A stretch of 64,000 nucleotides of DNA from Pseudomonadota bacterium (GCA_023402015.1 JAEXCU010000013.1:1-64000); one strand, 5' to 3'; positions 42,870-52,653 are shown, counted from the first letter of the stretch. Translations and numbers: made by a program. The notes: generated by a model not told the origin, from the sequence alone.

Positions 42870-44069
42870 ATGAAAATCATGAAAAATAAAAACAAGACGA
42901 ACGTTGAAAGTAAAAAAATGACAACCGTTGACGTGGCGTCTTTGGGTATCGGTTCAATGGTTGGCGCCGGCATATTCGCATTACTGGGCCAGGTTATTTT
43001 ATCAGCGGGAAATTCAGCATATTTTGCATTCTTGTTTGCCGGTGGCGTCGCATTATTATGTGGTTATTCGTACGCAAAATTATCCCAGGTTTATCCACAA
43101 AGTGGCGGTATAATTGAATATTTTAAACATGCGTTTTCATCCCGGTTCTTGGCGGGTGCGCTGTCGCTGATTTATTTGTTAACATTGGCTGTGTCAATAT
43201 CGATGCTGGCGTCGTCGTTTGGTATTTATATGACGTCATTGTTGCATATTTCGCAAAAATATCTGCCGGTATTTGGAACCGCAATCATATTAATATTGGG
43301 TTTTGTAAACTTAAAGAAATCAGGCACAGTGGGACGCCTGGAAACATTGTTGGTGTTTATCAAGGTTGCCGTATTACTGGCCCTGATTGGATTTGGTGTT
43401 TATCATTACTTTGACCATACATTGGTTGTTCACAATAATCTGCCCGCGACAAATTTTTGGTCTGCGGTGGCGTTTGCATTCTTTGCGTATGCGGGTTTTG
43501 GTGTTGTTACAAACGCCAGTGAAAATGTAAATGACCCGAAAAAGACAATTACCCGCGCATTGTATATATCACTGGTACTGGTAATAATTTTATATTGCGC
43601 ATTAAGTTTTGTGATATTGAATTTCGTTGATGCGGCCCAATTGCATGCAAATATTAATACGGCTGTTTCCACCGCATCCAACATGTTCATGGGCAAATAT
43701 GGATTTATAATTATGTCCGTCGCAGGATTGATTGCAATCAGTTCCGGGATAAATGCATTGATTTATTCTTCGCTGAAAATCATTCAATCCATGTCTGATT
43801 ACAAAGAATTGCCCAAAATTGCGAATGCGAAAATTACATCACGCATGACGTTTGGTTTTTTAACATTAATTATTCTGACATCATTGGGATGCATATTCTT
43901 GGAATTTGGTCTGATATCAAAAATTGCATCGGCAACATTCTTGATTTCTTATCTGGGATTATTCATCAGTCATTATCGTTTGCGACACAAAGTCCATGCA
44001 TCATTGATTTTAATTGGCGTTGGATTCGCCAGCATCTTATTCATTCTGATACAAATGTTATTAAACTAA
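42870..44069 (+). CDS. APC-superfamily amino acid permease
   Basis: 399 residues with about 11-12 membrane segments. Opens with the APC consensus TTVDVASLGIGSMVGAGIFALLG, and FFAYAGFGVVTNASENVNDPKKTI is the conserved loop after segment 6. Imports or exchanges an amino acid or polyamine; the substrate is not visible. Two in-frame ATG codons (42870 and 42879) are possible starts. A second APC gene follows 15 bases later. Confidence 0.9.
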   Translation: MKIMKNKNKTNVESKKMTTVDVASLGIGSMVGAGIFALLGQVILSAGNSAYFAFLFAGGVALLCGYSYAKLSQVYPQSGGIIEYFKHAFSSRFLAGALSLIYLLTLAVSISMLASSFGIYMTSLLHISQKYLPVFGTAIILILGFVNLKKSGTVGRLETLLVFIKVAVLLALIGFGVYHYFDHTLVVHNNLPATNFWSAVAFAFFAYAGFGVVTNASENVNDPKKTITRALYISLVLVIILYCALSFVILNFVDAAQLHANINTAVSTASNMFMGKYGFIIMSVAGLIAISSGINALIYSSLKIIQSMSDYKELPKIANAKITSRMTFGFLTLIILTSLGCIFLEFGLISKIASATFLISYLGLFISHYRLRHKVHASLILIGVGFASILFILIQMLLN

Positions 44070-44084
44070 ACAAAGGAAGAAAAA

Positions 44085-45524
44085 ATGAAGCAAAAAATGT
44101 TAGCCAAAAAAGGACTATCCATATTTACGCTTTCAATGATTAACGTGGCGGCGGTTGTGTCGCTGCGTGGTCTGCCGGCCGAGGCGGAATATGGTCTGGG
44201 GTCTATATTTTATTACCTGTTTGCGGCCGTGTGCTTTTTGGTGCCGGTGTCGCTGGTGGCGGCTGAAATGACAACCGCATATCCGCAAAAGGGCGGTGTG
44301 TTTCGCTGGGTCGGCCAGGCGTTTTCACCCCTGTTTGGGTTTATTGCGATTTTTCTGCAATGGTTGCAGAATTCAATTTGGTTCCCAACCGTTTTAACAT
44401 TTGCGGCCGTATCAATCGCCTTTGTTGGCCCGAACCAGGCCGGTGATTTGGCATTGTCTGCAAACGTTTGGTACACTTTGGGGATTGTGTTGCTGGTTTA
44501 TTGGGCGGCAACATTTGCCAATATGTTTGGCATGCGACTGAGTGGTGTAATATCCAAATGGGGCACAATACTGGGAACATTAATTCCCGGCGCAATTTTA
44601 ATTCTGTTGGGCCTGTGGTATTGGGTGTCGGGTGGTGCAATCCAGATGCCGATACATACATCAGATTTATTGCCGAATTTAACACATTTCAGAACATTAA
44701 ATCTGGCCGTTTCCATATTCCTGTTTTATGCCGGTATGGAAATGTCCGCGGTTCATATCAAAGATGTTGAAAATCCACAACGCAATTATCCGCGCGCAAT
44801 TTTAATTGCAGCCGCGATAACTGTTGCGCTGTTTATTTTGGGCACATTGGCACTGGGATTTGTTATCCCGCAGGATAAAATTAACCTGACACAATCGCTG
44901 TTGGTTGGATACAACACATTGTTTGCATATGTTGGTATTCCCTGGGCCGGCGAAGTTATTGCATTACTGTTGGCAATTGGCGTATTCGCAGGCGTATCTA
45001 CATGGATTGGTGGGCCATCCAAGGGATTGCTGTCTGTGGGACGTGCAGGATACCTGCCAAAGTTTTTGCAAAAGGTTAATTCACATGGAATTCAATCCAA
45101 TATTTTATGGGTCCAGGCCGCAATTGTAACAGTTCTGTGCATATTCTTTGTTCTGTTGCCGTCGGTTCAATCCGCGTATCAGATACTCAGTGGTATGACC
45201 GTTGCAATGTACCTGATTATGTACATACTGATGTTTGCTGCATATCTAAAAATGAAGGCATTCGGTCAATTACGCCAGGCATCATTCCATGCGCCATTGG
45301 GATGGTTCTGGGGCGTGTTGGGATTCTTGGGATGTTCATTGGCGTTGTTCCTGTCATATTATCCGCCATCCCAAATTCCGGTTGGGTCGCCTGTGTTCTG
45401 GGTATCATCGCTGATTATCGGAACACTGATTGGGATTGCGATTCCGATTATCATATATGCACTGCGCAAACCATCGTGGGTTGACCCCAAAAGTGGTTTT
45501 GAAAAGTTCACATATCAAAAATAA
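44085..45524 (+). CDS. APC-superfamily transporter, glutamate:GABA antiporter-like
   Basis: 479 residues, about 12 membrane segments. RGLPAEAEYGLGSIFYYL, GGVFRWVGQAFSPLFGF and FYAGMEMSAVHIKDVENPQRNYPRA resemble the GadC/YjeM branch of the APC superfamily. Probably an amino acid antiporter. No decarboxylase gene is adjacent, so an acid-resistance role is not shown. In operon with the preceding permease; a terminator follows. Confidence 0.88.
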   Translation: MKQKMLAKKGLSIFTLSMINVAAVVSLRGLPAEAEYGLGSIFYYLFAAVCFLVPVSLVAAEMTTAYPQKGGVFRWVGQAFSPLFGFIAIFLQWLQNSIWFPTVLTFAAVSIAFVGPNQAGDLALSANVWYTLGIVLLVYWAATFANMFGMRLSGVISKWGTILGTLIPGAILILLGLWYWVSGGAIQMPIHTSDLLPNLTHFRTLNLAVSIFLFYAGMEMSAVHIKDVENPQRNYPRAILIAAAITVALFILGTLALGFVIPQDKINLTQSLLVGYNTLFAYVGIPWAGEVIALLLAIGVFAGVSTWIGGPSKGLLSVGRAGYLPKFLQKVNSHGIQSNILWVQAAIVTVLCIFFVLLPSVQSAYQILSGMTVAMYLIMYILMFAAYLKMKAFGQLRQASFHAPLGWFWGVLGFLGCSLALFLSYYPPSQIPVGSPVFWVSSLIIGTLIGIAIPIIIYALRKPSWVDPKSGFEKFTYQK

Positions 45525-45526
45525 AT

Positions 45527-45551
45527 AAAACGGGGCGTCGCCCCGTTTTTT
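45527..45551 (+). terminator. Terminator after the APC pair
   Basis: ACGGGGCG/CGCCCCGT stem followed by TTTTT. Confidence 0.85.
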
Positions 45552-45588
45552 ATGTTATAATATTTATAATAAAAATACGGGGGAAAGA

Positions 45589-46524
45589 ATGAAGATTGCA
45601 ATTATTGGTGTTGGAACTGTTGGTTCGGCCGTGGCCACGGCGGTTAAAAATACCGGATTCGTTCATGAAATTATTTTGTTTGATCGCGATGGTGTACGCG
45701 CCCGCGCGGCGGCCGAAGATTTGGGCCATGCCGCCAGTTTTGGTTTTGATGTAAAAATCACCGCGGTCAGCAATTACCGCGGTATCCGGGGCAGTGATAT
45801 TGTAATTATCGCCGCCGGTGCAAATCAAAAACCGGGCGAAACGCGCACAGAATTGTTAAACAAAAATGTATCTGTTATTCAGGATATTGTCCCGCGCATC
45901 ATGGCAAATGTGGACCCAAAACATGTTAAAATAATCGTCGTTACAAACCCGTTGGACGTTATGGTAATGCTGACCCAGCGTTTATCACGCATTAATCCAG
46001 GGCGCGTAATTGGCACGGGAACAATGTTGGATTCTGCGCGTTTGCGGACGATTTTATCACGCCAATTGGGTGTATCATCGCATTCCATATGCGCATATGT
46101 TTTGGGCGAACATGGCGACAGCAGTGTTATTAATTGGACCGCAATAACAGTTGGCGGATTGCCATTAAATGATTTTTGCAAACAGACCAAGATTTCTTTG
46201 CCTGAAACCACGCGAAATACGATTGAACATCGCACGCGCAGTGCGGCATATGAAATCATCCAGGGGCGCGGCGCCACATGGGATGGCATTGGTGCGGCGG
46301 TTGCAGACCTGTTGCGGTGTATCATAAATGACGAACGGCGCATTCTGACGGTCAGCAGTGTTAATGGCACGGGCAGCGCCGCCGTTGCAATATCTTTGCC
46401 ACGGATTGTTGGTTCCGATGGTGTTGGCATGGTGTTATCACCAAAGTTATCCGCGCCTGAGGCCGCCGCCCTGCGTCGCAGTGCCAAGGTCATTCGCAAA
46501 AATTATGATTCAATTGGCAAATAA
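45589..46524 (+). CDS. ldh: L-lactate dehydrogenase
   Basis: 311 residues. Rossmann motif GVGTVGSAVA, the substrate loop GANQKPGETR with Gln (lactate/pyruvate; malate dehydrogenases have Arg here), DSARLR with the carboxylate-binding Arg, and the catalytic His in GEHGDSSV. Reduces pyruvate to L-lactate with NADH, consistent with fermentation. An extended -10 (TGTTATAAT) and GGGGGAAAG ribosome site precede it. Confidence 0.93.
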   Translation: MKIAIIGVGTVGSAVATAVKNTGFVHEIILFDRDGVRARAAAEDLGHAASFGFDVKITAVSNYRGIRGSDIVIIAAGANQKPGETRTELLNKNVSVIQDIVPRIMANVDPKHVKIIVVTNPLDVMVMLTQRLSRINPGRVIGTGTMLDSARLRTILSRQLGVSSHSICAYVLGEHGDSSVINWTAITVGGLPLNDFCKQTKISLPETTRNTIEHRTRSAAYEIIQGRGATWDGIGAAVADLLRCIINDERRILTVSSVNGTGSAAVAISLPRIVGSDGVGMVLSPKLSAPEAAALRRSAKVIRKNYDSIGK

Positions 46525-46535
46525 GAACATGATAC

Positions 46536-46558
46536 CAGGGGCATTGCCCCTGTTTTTT
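46536..46558 (+). terminator. Terminator after ldh
   Basis: CAGGGGC/GCCCCTG stem followed by TTTTTT. Confidence 0.85.
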
Positions 46559-46620
46559 GATAACAATCATATTTATATTGACTGTGGCCCGTGGTATCAT
46601 AATTTTAACAGGAGGAAATT

Positions 46621-46920
46621 ATGTCCCGCGAAATAAAATATACTTTGGCCATTGATGGATTGGGTTATAACGCAGAATGTGACGGACGCAAAATTGGGGA
46701 AATAACATTCGTTCGCGTCGGAAACGATAAATTTATAATTGACCATACCGCCGTGGTGGAACCATTCCGTGGCAAACAGGTTGGATTAAACCTGGTCCGT
46801 CAGGTTTGTAATCTGGCCCGGACCCAGCATCGCAAAATCGTCGCATTATGTCCATTTGCACGTGCAATGTTTAACAAATATGCAGAATTTGATGATGTAC
46901 GTTTGATGAATGCGCATTAA
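46621..46920 (+). CDS. Small GNAT-like N-acetyltransferase (YjdJ type)
   Basis: 99 residues with a perfect AGGAGG ribosome site. IDHTAVVEPFRGKQVGLNLV is the CoA-binding motif and ALCPFARAMFNKY the conserved end of the YjdJ/COG2388 family. Substrate unknown. Stands alone between two terminators. Confidence 0.85.
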   Translation: MSREIKYTLAIDGLGYNAECDGRKIGEITFVRVGNDKFIIDHTAVVEPFRGKQVGLNLVRQVCNLARTQHRKIVALCPFARAMFNKYAEFDDVRLMNAH

Positions 46921-46997
46921 TCATGATAAAGGCATTTTCTTTGATTGCACTGAATACAATTTTTTATTAGCATATCCCCCAGCAGGGGGATTTTTAA

Positions 46998-48380
46998 ATG
47001 ACACGTAAATTGCGCACTTGGCTGATATTTTTAATCTTTTTAAATGGGTATGTCAGTTTGTCTTTGGAATTGGTCGTATTGCGCCAGTTGTCTTTTTATG
47101 TCGGTTCATCCGCTGTTATCACCAGTATTATTATGGGAACGTTTTTGGGATTTATGTCGCTGGGGTACTTTTTGGGTTCATCACAAAAAATCGCCAATAA
47201 AAAGATTAAAAACATTTTGGGTATCAGTTTTCTGGTTGTCGCCGCATTTGCATTTGCCGCATCCAGTTTCCCATTAATAACCGCATATTTTTCATGGATG
47301 TATCGCGCCGGAATAATGTCGGGCGTAATTCAGACATTTATATATTCATTTGTATTTTTATCTGTTGGACCATTCTTGTTCGGGTTTAATACAACATTAT
47401 TGTCGCGGTGTTTACATAAATACAACACAAACTATACCGGCAATATTATGGCGTGGGATACAATCGGTTCTGTATTGGGTTCTTTGTTAACAACATTGCT
47501 GTTAATGCCGTTTATTGGCGTGAATTATACGGTCATTTTGGTCGTATCGCTGGCCGGGATTGCGGCATTGATTACGCGGCCCCGGTGGTGGGTCGCATTA
47601 ATTGCGATTTTAATTTTGGTTCCGACATGCATAATAAACAGCAATTATTATCAATATAAAAATTTCGGCATTTTGATAAATAACGCCAATTCCACCATAT
47701 CTGTTTCAGAAATGGGCAACATGCGGATTTTATATATGAATGGATTGCCAATGTCTGTTTATCGTCCAGACAGTAATCGTTCTGCGGAATACATAGATTA
47801 TATTAACAATCATTTCATTTATAACATGCCCCGCGACCGGCAATATAAAATATTGGTCCTGGGGGCGGGCGGATTCACCGCCGGATTAAATGACGATTAC
47901 CATTCATATACATTTGTTGACATTGAACACACATTAAAAGATGTTTCCGAAAAATACTTTTTGAATCAGCCCCTGACACCCAATAAACAATTTATTGTCC
48001 AAGATGCCAGCCAGTTTTTAAAGAACACATCGGAAAAATACGATTTAATAATACTGGACGTTTATTCAAATTCGTTTCAGATACCCGAAGGTCTGATTAC
48101 CGCCGAATTTATGCAACGCATAAAATCACGCGTTAATGAAAATGGTATAATTGTAATGAATATGATAACCAGTTCGTCTTTTGCAGATAAATACACACGC
48201 GTGTTTGATAATACGTTTCATTCGGTTTTTAAACACAATACTTCGCGCCAGATAATCGGGTATTTCAATCCATGGTCGGGTAATGATTTGGTAAACATTT
48301 TGTATGTTTTTTATAATCGTGAAAATGACGGCCGAATTTATACAATAAATAAAACCCCTGTCATATATGACCGGTTCTAA
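46998..48380 (+). CDS. Spermidine synthase-like membrane protein
   Basis: 460 residues. The first ~215 form about seven membrane segments (SLELVVLRQLSFYVGSS, TIGSVLGSLLTTLLLMPFIG), followed by a Rossmann methyltransferase-like domain with ILVLGAGGFTAGL, FVDIEHTL and DLIILDVYSN. This is the fused membrane/spermidine-synthase-like family; polyamine transfer has not been shown for most members. An ATCCCCC hairpin sits directly before its ATG. Role in envelope or polyamine metabolism is inference. Confidence 0.8.
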   Translation: MTRKLRTWLIFLIFLNGYVSLSLELVVLRQLSFYVGSSAVITSIIMGTFLGFMSLGYFLGSSQKIANKKIKNILGISFLVVAAFAFAASSFPLITAYFSWMYRAGIMSGVIQTFIYSFVFLSVGPFLFGFNTTLLSRCLHKYNTNYTGNIMAWDTIGSVLGSLLTTLLLMPFIGVNYTVILVVSLAGIAALITRPRWWVALIAILILVPTCIINSNYYQYKNFGILINNANSTISVSEMGNMRILYMNGLPMSVYRPDSNRSAEYIDYINNHFIYNMPRDRQYKILVLGAGGFTAGLNDDYHSYTFVDIEHTLKDVSEKYFLNQPLTPNKQFIVQDASQFLKNTSEKYDLIILDVYSNSFQIPEGLITAEFMQRIKSRVNENGIIVMNMITSSSFADKYTRVFDNTFHSVFKHNTSRQIIGYFNPWSGNDLVNILYVFYNRENDGRIYTINKTPVIYDRF

Positions 48381-48396
48381 AACGGGTGTAAAAAAA

Positions 48397-48416
48397 ACGG
48401 GCCAACGGCCCGTGTT
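48397..48416. terminator. Bidirectional terminator hairpin
   Basis: ACGGGCC/GGCCCGT stem between convergent genes, with an A-run on the left. Confidence 0.7.
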
Positions 48417-49003
48417 TATATTTTCATGTTTTCCAATACGAATTCCCAATTTATCAGATGGTCCAGAAACGCATCGCAAAAATCTGCGCGCCGGTTTTGA
48501 TAATCCAGGTAATACGCATGTTCCCACACGTCCAGGGTTAAAACCGGTTGCAAACCATGCGCAATTGGTGTATCGGCATTTGCGGTATTCATAATTTTAA
48601 AATTGTCGCCTTCACGGACCAGCCATGTCCAACCACTGCCGAAAACGGATGTGGCGGCGGATTTAAATTCTGCGCGGAATTTTTCGGGCCCGTCATAAAA
48701 TTTTGTGATTTCATATGGAATCTGAATATCGCCATCGCGACGCAGGCAATGAAAAAAGAAATCATGATTATAAACCTGGGCCGCGTTGTTAAATATCTTG
48801 GCCGCGGACGGATTTTGGGCCGTACGGATTATTATTTCACGCAGTGGCAGGTTTTCATATTCCGTCCCGGCAATTAATTCATTCAGGTTGTTAATATATG
48901 TCGCAACGTGTTTGTCATGATGAAAATGCACGGTTTCCGCCGACATATAGGGGGCCAGTGTTTCTGGCGCAAATGGTAATGGAAATTGTGATAATGTGAA
49001 CAT
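48416..49003 (-). CDS. sodB: Superoxide dismutase, Fe/Mn type
   Basis: 195 residues from the ATG at 49003, chosen for its AGGAGG and correct family length; the open frame continues upstream without signals. Metal ligands visible: His in HFHHDKHVATY, His in AAQVYNHDFFF, and Asp/His in LDVWEHAYYLDYQNRR. Removes superoxide in the cytosol. Fe versus Mn cannot be settled; FFFH-type residues lean to Fe. Confidence 0.94.
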   Translation of the reverse strand: MFTLSQFPLPFAPETLAPYMSAETVHFHHDKHVATYINNLNELIAGTEYENLPLREIIIRTAQNPSAAKIFNNAAQVYNHDFFFHCLRRDGDIQIPYEITKFYDGPEKFRAEFKSAATSVFGSGWTWLVREGDNFKIMNTANADTPIAHGLQPVLTLDVWEHAYYLDYQNRRADFCDAFLDHLINWEFVLENMKI

Positions 49004-49142
49004 TCGTCCTCCTGTAATTGTCAGATAATGTTGCATACTTTTTTTGATAATACCACAGGAATATTTTAAATGCGATTTAATAAAAAGGTCTTGCGCGGGA
49101 CGTGCCATATTTCTATAATCCAAACAAGAAAAGGAGAAATAT

Positions 49143-49715
49143 ATGAAAAAATTACCATTTTTATCGGCTGTTTTCGGCCTGGCGTTTTTCGGGGCGGCCG
49201 GCGCTGCAAATATTACCGTTTATTATTCACCAACATGTCCGCATTGCCATCATGCGCGCGATTTTATTGGCGGTCATTTGATTTATGAATACCCAAATAT
49301 AACGGTCAGCGAAGTTAACGTTATGACCGAAACCGCAATGCCGGTATTCCAGGATGCATTGGCCAAATGTAAATATGATAATGGCGGCGTGCCGGTTATC
49401 GTTGTTGGTGATAAATGTTTTCAGGGTTATGCAGACTTTATGCAACAGGAACTGCGTGATGCAGTGGAAGCGGACATGTCCGACCATGACAAAAAAATTG
49501 CCGCAGAAAATAAACAGGCAATGGAATCTGATGCAGATGCATTTAAGTCAAAAAATGCTAATCGTTTAAAGGCAATCAGTGAATTTAATCCGGCGGCGGC
49601 CAACGAAGTGCAAAAAAAAAGTAATGGTGGATCATCCATTTATTTCTATGCTTTGCTGATTGTATTGGTTGCGGCATTGGGTTTTGTTTTAATCAGAAAA
49701 GATAAAAAGAAATAA
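49143..49715 (+). CDS. Exported, membrane-tethered thioredoxin-fold protein (CPHC)
   Basis: 190 residues; ribosome site AAGGAG. Signal peptide, then a glutaredoxin-like domain with YYSPTCPHCHHARDF (active site CPHC at about residues 33-36) and GVPVIVVGDKCFQGY with cis-Pro. A charged helical linker follows and a C-terminal membrane segment (IYFYALLIVLVAALGFVLI) with a KDKKK tail, so the domain is held at the periplasmic face. Likely a disulfide oxidoreductase for the many exported Cys-rich proteins (inference). Confidence 0.85.
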   Translation: MKKLPFLSAVFGLAFFGAAGAANITVYYSPTCPHCHHARDFIGGHLIYEYPNITVSEVNVMTETAMPVFQDALAKCKYDNGGVPVIVVGDKCFQGYADFMQQELRDAVEADMSDHDKKIAAENKQAMESDADAFKSKNANRLKAISEFNPAAANEVQKKSNGGSSIYFYALLIVLVAALGFVLIRKDKKK

Positions 49716-49733
49716 CCAACCAGGGAATACGTT

Positions 49734-50528
49734 ATGTTTGACTTAACAGTTCTGGATTACGTATATGTGGGCGTCATTCTGGCGTCCACAATTTGGGCGA
49801 CAATACGTGGCGGTATATATGAAACGGTGGCGACATTGTCATGGGTTATTGCCGCGTTTGCCGCGCGTTTTGCGTCGCCAATGCTGGACCGGTTGCTGCA
49901 AAGTTGGTTCAGTTTGTCCGAATCAACCGTTGGCACATTGGTTGCGTCGTATTTCATCGTATTCTTTGTAATATTGTTGTTGGTTGGGTTCTTTAACCAA
50001 AAATTGCGCGACAAGATTCAGGCCAGCATGATGAAGGTTACAGACCACACACTGGGGGTTATCTTTGGTATTATCCGTGGTGTTGTGATTATGGGAATTG
50101 TGTATTGGGTCTCCCTGTGGTATTATTCAGATGCGCCGTTCTTGCCAAAATGGATTGCGGATGCGCGTACACGTCCAATCATGCAATTAACCGCATTGAA
50201 ATTGGATGAATGGTTTATCCCGGGCGAAGAAAACAAATTAATCAAACGCGATATGACCGGCACACGCGAAGCCATTGAAATATATAACAATCTGATTAAT
50301 CCGGCCGTCGCAGACGGTGCCAAAAAGGTTTCTGGCACGGCCCAGGTGGCGCCTGCAAAAATACCATCTGATAATGCGGGGGCAAAAAATTCCGGTAAAA
50401 CGGACGATAATGATGAAACCGGTTATAAATCATCAGAACGTACCGCATTGGAAAACCAATTGTTGCAAATTGAAACGGCCGCCCGCGCCGAAGAATTGCG
50501 TCAGGGCGATAACCAACCGGCCGAATAA
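49734..50528 (+). CDS. cvpA: CvpA family membrane protein
   Basis: 264 residues. Four membrane segments in the first 150 residues; LTVLDYVYVGVILASTIWATIRGG and GVIFGIIRGVVIMGI are CvpA signatures. The C-terminal 100 residues are charged and extended. Family linked to colicin V production and envelope stress. Usually next to purF, which is not seen here. Confidence 0.9.
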   Translation: MFDLTVLDYVYVGVILASTIWATIRGGIYETVATLSWVIAAFAARFASPMLDRLLQSWFSLSESTVGTLVASYFIVFFVILLLVGFFNQKLRDKIQASMMKVTDHTLGVIFGIIRGVVIMGIVYWVSLWYYSDAPFLPKWIADARTRPIMQLTALKLDEWFIPGEENKLIKRDMTGTREAIEIYNNLINPAVADGAKKVSGTAQVAPAKIPSDNAGAKNSGKTDDNDETGYKSSERTALENQLLQIETAARAEELRQGDNQPAE

Positions 50529-50545
50529 ACATTATGCACGAAAAA

Positions 50546-50578
50546 TAAAAACGTCGCGGATAAGGCGGCGTTTTTTAT
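50546..50578 (+). terminator. Terminator after cvpA
   Basis: AAACGTCGC/GCGGCGTTT imperfect stem followed by a T-run. Confidence 0.65.
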
Positions 50579-50640
50579 TGCATTTGTTCCTGCTGACTTT
50601 ATATGACAAATACGCAAAAATATCAGCATAGGAGGAAGCT

Positions 50641-51210
50641 ATGATTTTAAAACTGAAAATATACACTACGGCCGTCGTACTGTATGAAATTATTGCGGTT
50701 TTGTTGCTGCATTTTCCACGGGTATGCGACGTAATGTTTGGGGCGGGTTTCTGTGATGACAGGGTGTTTAAATACTTTATCGCATTATTTGCGGTTCCGG
50801 CATTGGTGTTGTTGATTATTATGTGGATTATGGAAATCGTCAAGGCTGCGCATCGTCGCCGTTCCCTGATGTACAAGGCAAAATCTGCGGTCAAAGACAT
50901 CGTTGCCAATGTCCGCGACAAAGTATCTGCAAATGTATCAACCCAAGATTTGGAAAAATTGGCGGTTGCAGCAATGTTGGCCAGTGTCAGAAAATATACA
51001 CACAGACATCCAAAAATGGCACATAAATTGGATGACGTGTTGGATATGGACATTGCCAATGGCGAAGATTCATATTACGAAGAAGATGACGAAGACGATG
51101 AAGAAGATGATGACAGAACCAGTCGCAGCAAATCATCGCGTGGAAACCGTGGGGGAAATTCGGCCCGTCGCGGATCAAAATCTTCGTCCAATAATAAAAG
51201 AAAACGTTAA
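50641..51210 (+). CDS. Membrane protein with acidic then basic tail
   Basis: 189 residues, ribosome site AGGAGG. Two membrane segments (LYEIIAVLLLHF and FIALFAVPALVLLIIMWIM), a helical segment, a stretch dominated by Asp and Glu (about residues 140-156), and a final Ser/Arg/Lys/Gly-rich tail. No recognised family; the charge-patterned tail could bind nucleic acid or ribosomes. Confidence 0.65.
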   Translation: MILKLKIYTTAVVLYEIIAVLLLHFPRVCDVMFGAGFCDDRVFKYFIALFAVPALVLLIIMWIMEIVKAAHRRRSLMYKAKSAVKDIVANVRDKVSANVSTQDLEKLAVAAMLASVRKYTHRHPKMAHKLDDVLDMDIANGEDSYYEEDDEDDEEDDDRTSRSKSSRGNRGGNSARRGSKSSSNNKRKR

Positions 51211-51242
51211 AAACGACCCAAAAAACACCTGTACGTCCCAAC

Positions 51243-51272
51243 AAAAAACGCTGACCACCAGCGTTTTTTGTT
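51243..51272. terminator. Bidirectional terminator
   Basis: AAAAACGCTG/CAGCGTTTTTT stem between convergent genes. Confidence 0.85.
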
Positions 51273-51291
51273 TTTGTGTATTTGTTATATT

Positions 51292-52653
51292 TTAACCGTT
51301 TATGATTTCCAAAACGCGTGCGGGGACATCGGCCACTGGAACGCGAATTTGTTCCATTGTGTCGCGCATACGTAATGTTATTGTACCATCTTCTATGGTT
51401 TGGTGATCAACCGTTATGCAAACCGGTGTCCCAATTTCATCATGACGACGATAATTTTTGCCAATATTTCCCGAATTTTCCAATTCTATGCGACCAATTT
51501 GCAATTTACGTAATGAATTTTCAATATCATTTGCAATGGTCAACAGTTCTGGGACATTGCGGGCCAACGGTATAACCGCTGCCTTGACCGGTGCCAGCCA
51601 TGGTTTCAATTTCAGAACCAAACGGGATTTGCCATCGGGCAGCGTTTCTTCGGTATATGCGTTATGCATTACCGCCAACATCGCACGATTAACACCCATT
51701 GCCGTTTCAATTACGTACGGGATAAAGTTTTCGCCGGTCTGCGGGTCAGAATAAGACAGTTTTGTTGTGCTGTCATGGTTTTCCATAACCTTGGCCGCGA
51801 TTTTAAATTCGCTTTGCGATTTGGTATGCGACCCCAGGTCAAAGTCCTGACGGTTATGGATGCCTTCCACTTCGTCAAAGCCATCTGGGAATGCATATTC
51901 AATATCCACTGCGGCCTTGGCATAGTGTGCCAATTTTTCATGGGGCAGAAAACGCAATTTGTCGGCCGGAATGCCCAATACGTTTATCCACCATGACAAA
52001 CGCGTTTCTTTCCACATTGCGAAATATTTTTCGTCATCGGCCGGATTTACAAAGTACTGCATTTCTGCCTGTTCAAATTCACGCATGCGAAATACAAAGC
52101 CACGCGGGGAAATTTCATTACGAAACGCCTTGCCAATTTGGGCAATTCCAAATGGTAATTTATGTGGTTTTGCGTCCAATACGTTTTTAAAATTCGTATA
52201 TGTTGTTGTTGCCGTTTCCGGACGCAGGTATGCGTTAATGGCGCCATCGGCCGTTGCACCAATGGACAGTCCCATCATCAATTGATATGCGCGTGGTTCG
52301 GTTATTTCCGATGAACCGCAATTATCACATTTTGTTTGGTCGCGCATTTTATCCTGGCGCATGCGGGCGCCGCATTTTTTGCATTCAACCAATGGATCGG
52401 AAAATCCTGCTTCGTGTCCAGAATATTTCCACAACAGACGATTGGATATCAGTGCGGCATCCAAACCTTCTATGTCATTACGGGAATAAACCATGGCATT
52501 CCACCATGCGTTGCGAATATTCTTCATTAATTCAACGCCGTACGGACCATAATCATAGGCACCCCCCAGGCCGCCATAAATTTCAGAACCTGTGAATATA
52601 AATCCGCGACGTTTACATAATGCGACGATGTCATTAATTGTTTTTGCTGGCAT
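51292..52653 (-). CDS. glyQS: Glycyl-tRNA synthetase, dimeric (eukaryote/archaea-like) type
   Basis: 453 residues in one chain. N-terminal FIFTGSEIYGGLGGAYDYGP, zinc-type Cys pairs (CKKC, CDNC), motif 2 GKAFRNEISPRGFVFRMREF, and the C-terminal anticodon-binding domain. This is the single-chain alpha2 GlyRS; most Alphaproteobacteria use the two-gene GlyQ/GlyS tetramer. The segment after motif 1 reads LRPETATTTYTNF where the family usually has ETAQGI. Confidence 0.95.
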   Translation of the reverse strand: MPAKTINDIVALCKRRGFIFTGSEIYGGLGGAYDYGPYGVELMKNIRNAWWNAMVYSRNDIEGLDAALISNRLLWKYSGHEAGFSDPLVECKKCGARMRQDKMRDQTKCDNCGSSEITEPRAYQLMMGLSIGATADGAINAYLRPETATTTYTNFKNVLDAKPHKLPFGIAQIGKAFRNEISPRGFVFRMREFEQAEMQYFVNPADDEKYFAMWKETRLSWWINVLGIPADKLRFLPHEKLAHYAKAAVDIEYAFPDGFDEVEGIHNRQDFDLGSHTKSQSEFKIAAKVMENHDSTTKLSYSDPQTGENFIPYVIETAMGVNRAMLAVMHNAYTEETLPDGKSRLVLKLKPWLAPVKAAVIPLARNVPELLTIANDIENSLRKLQIGRIELENSGNIGKNYRRHDEIGTPVCITVDHQTIEDGTITLRMRDTMEQIRVPVADVPARVLEIING

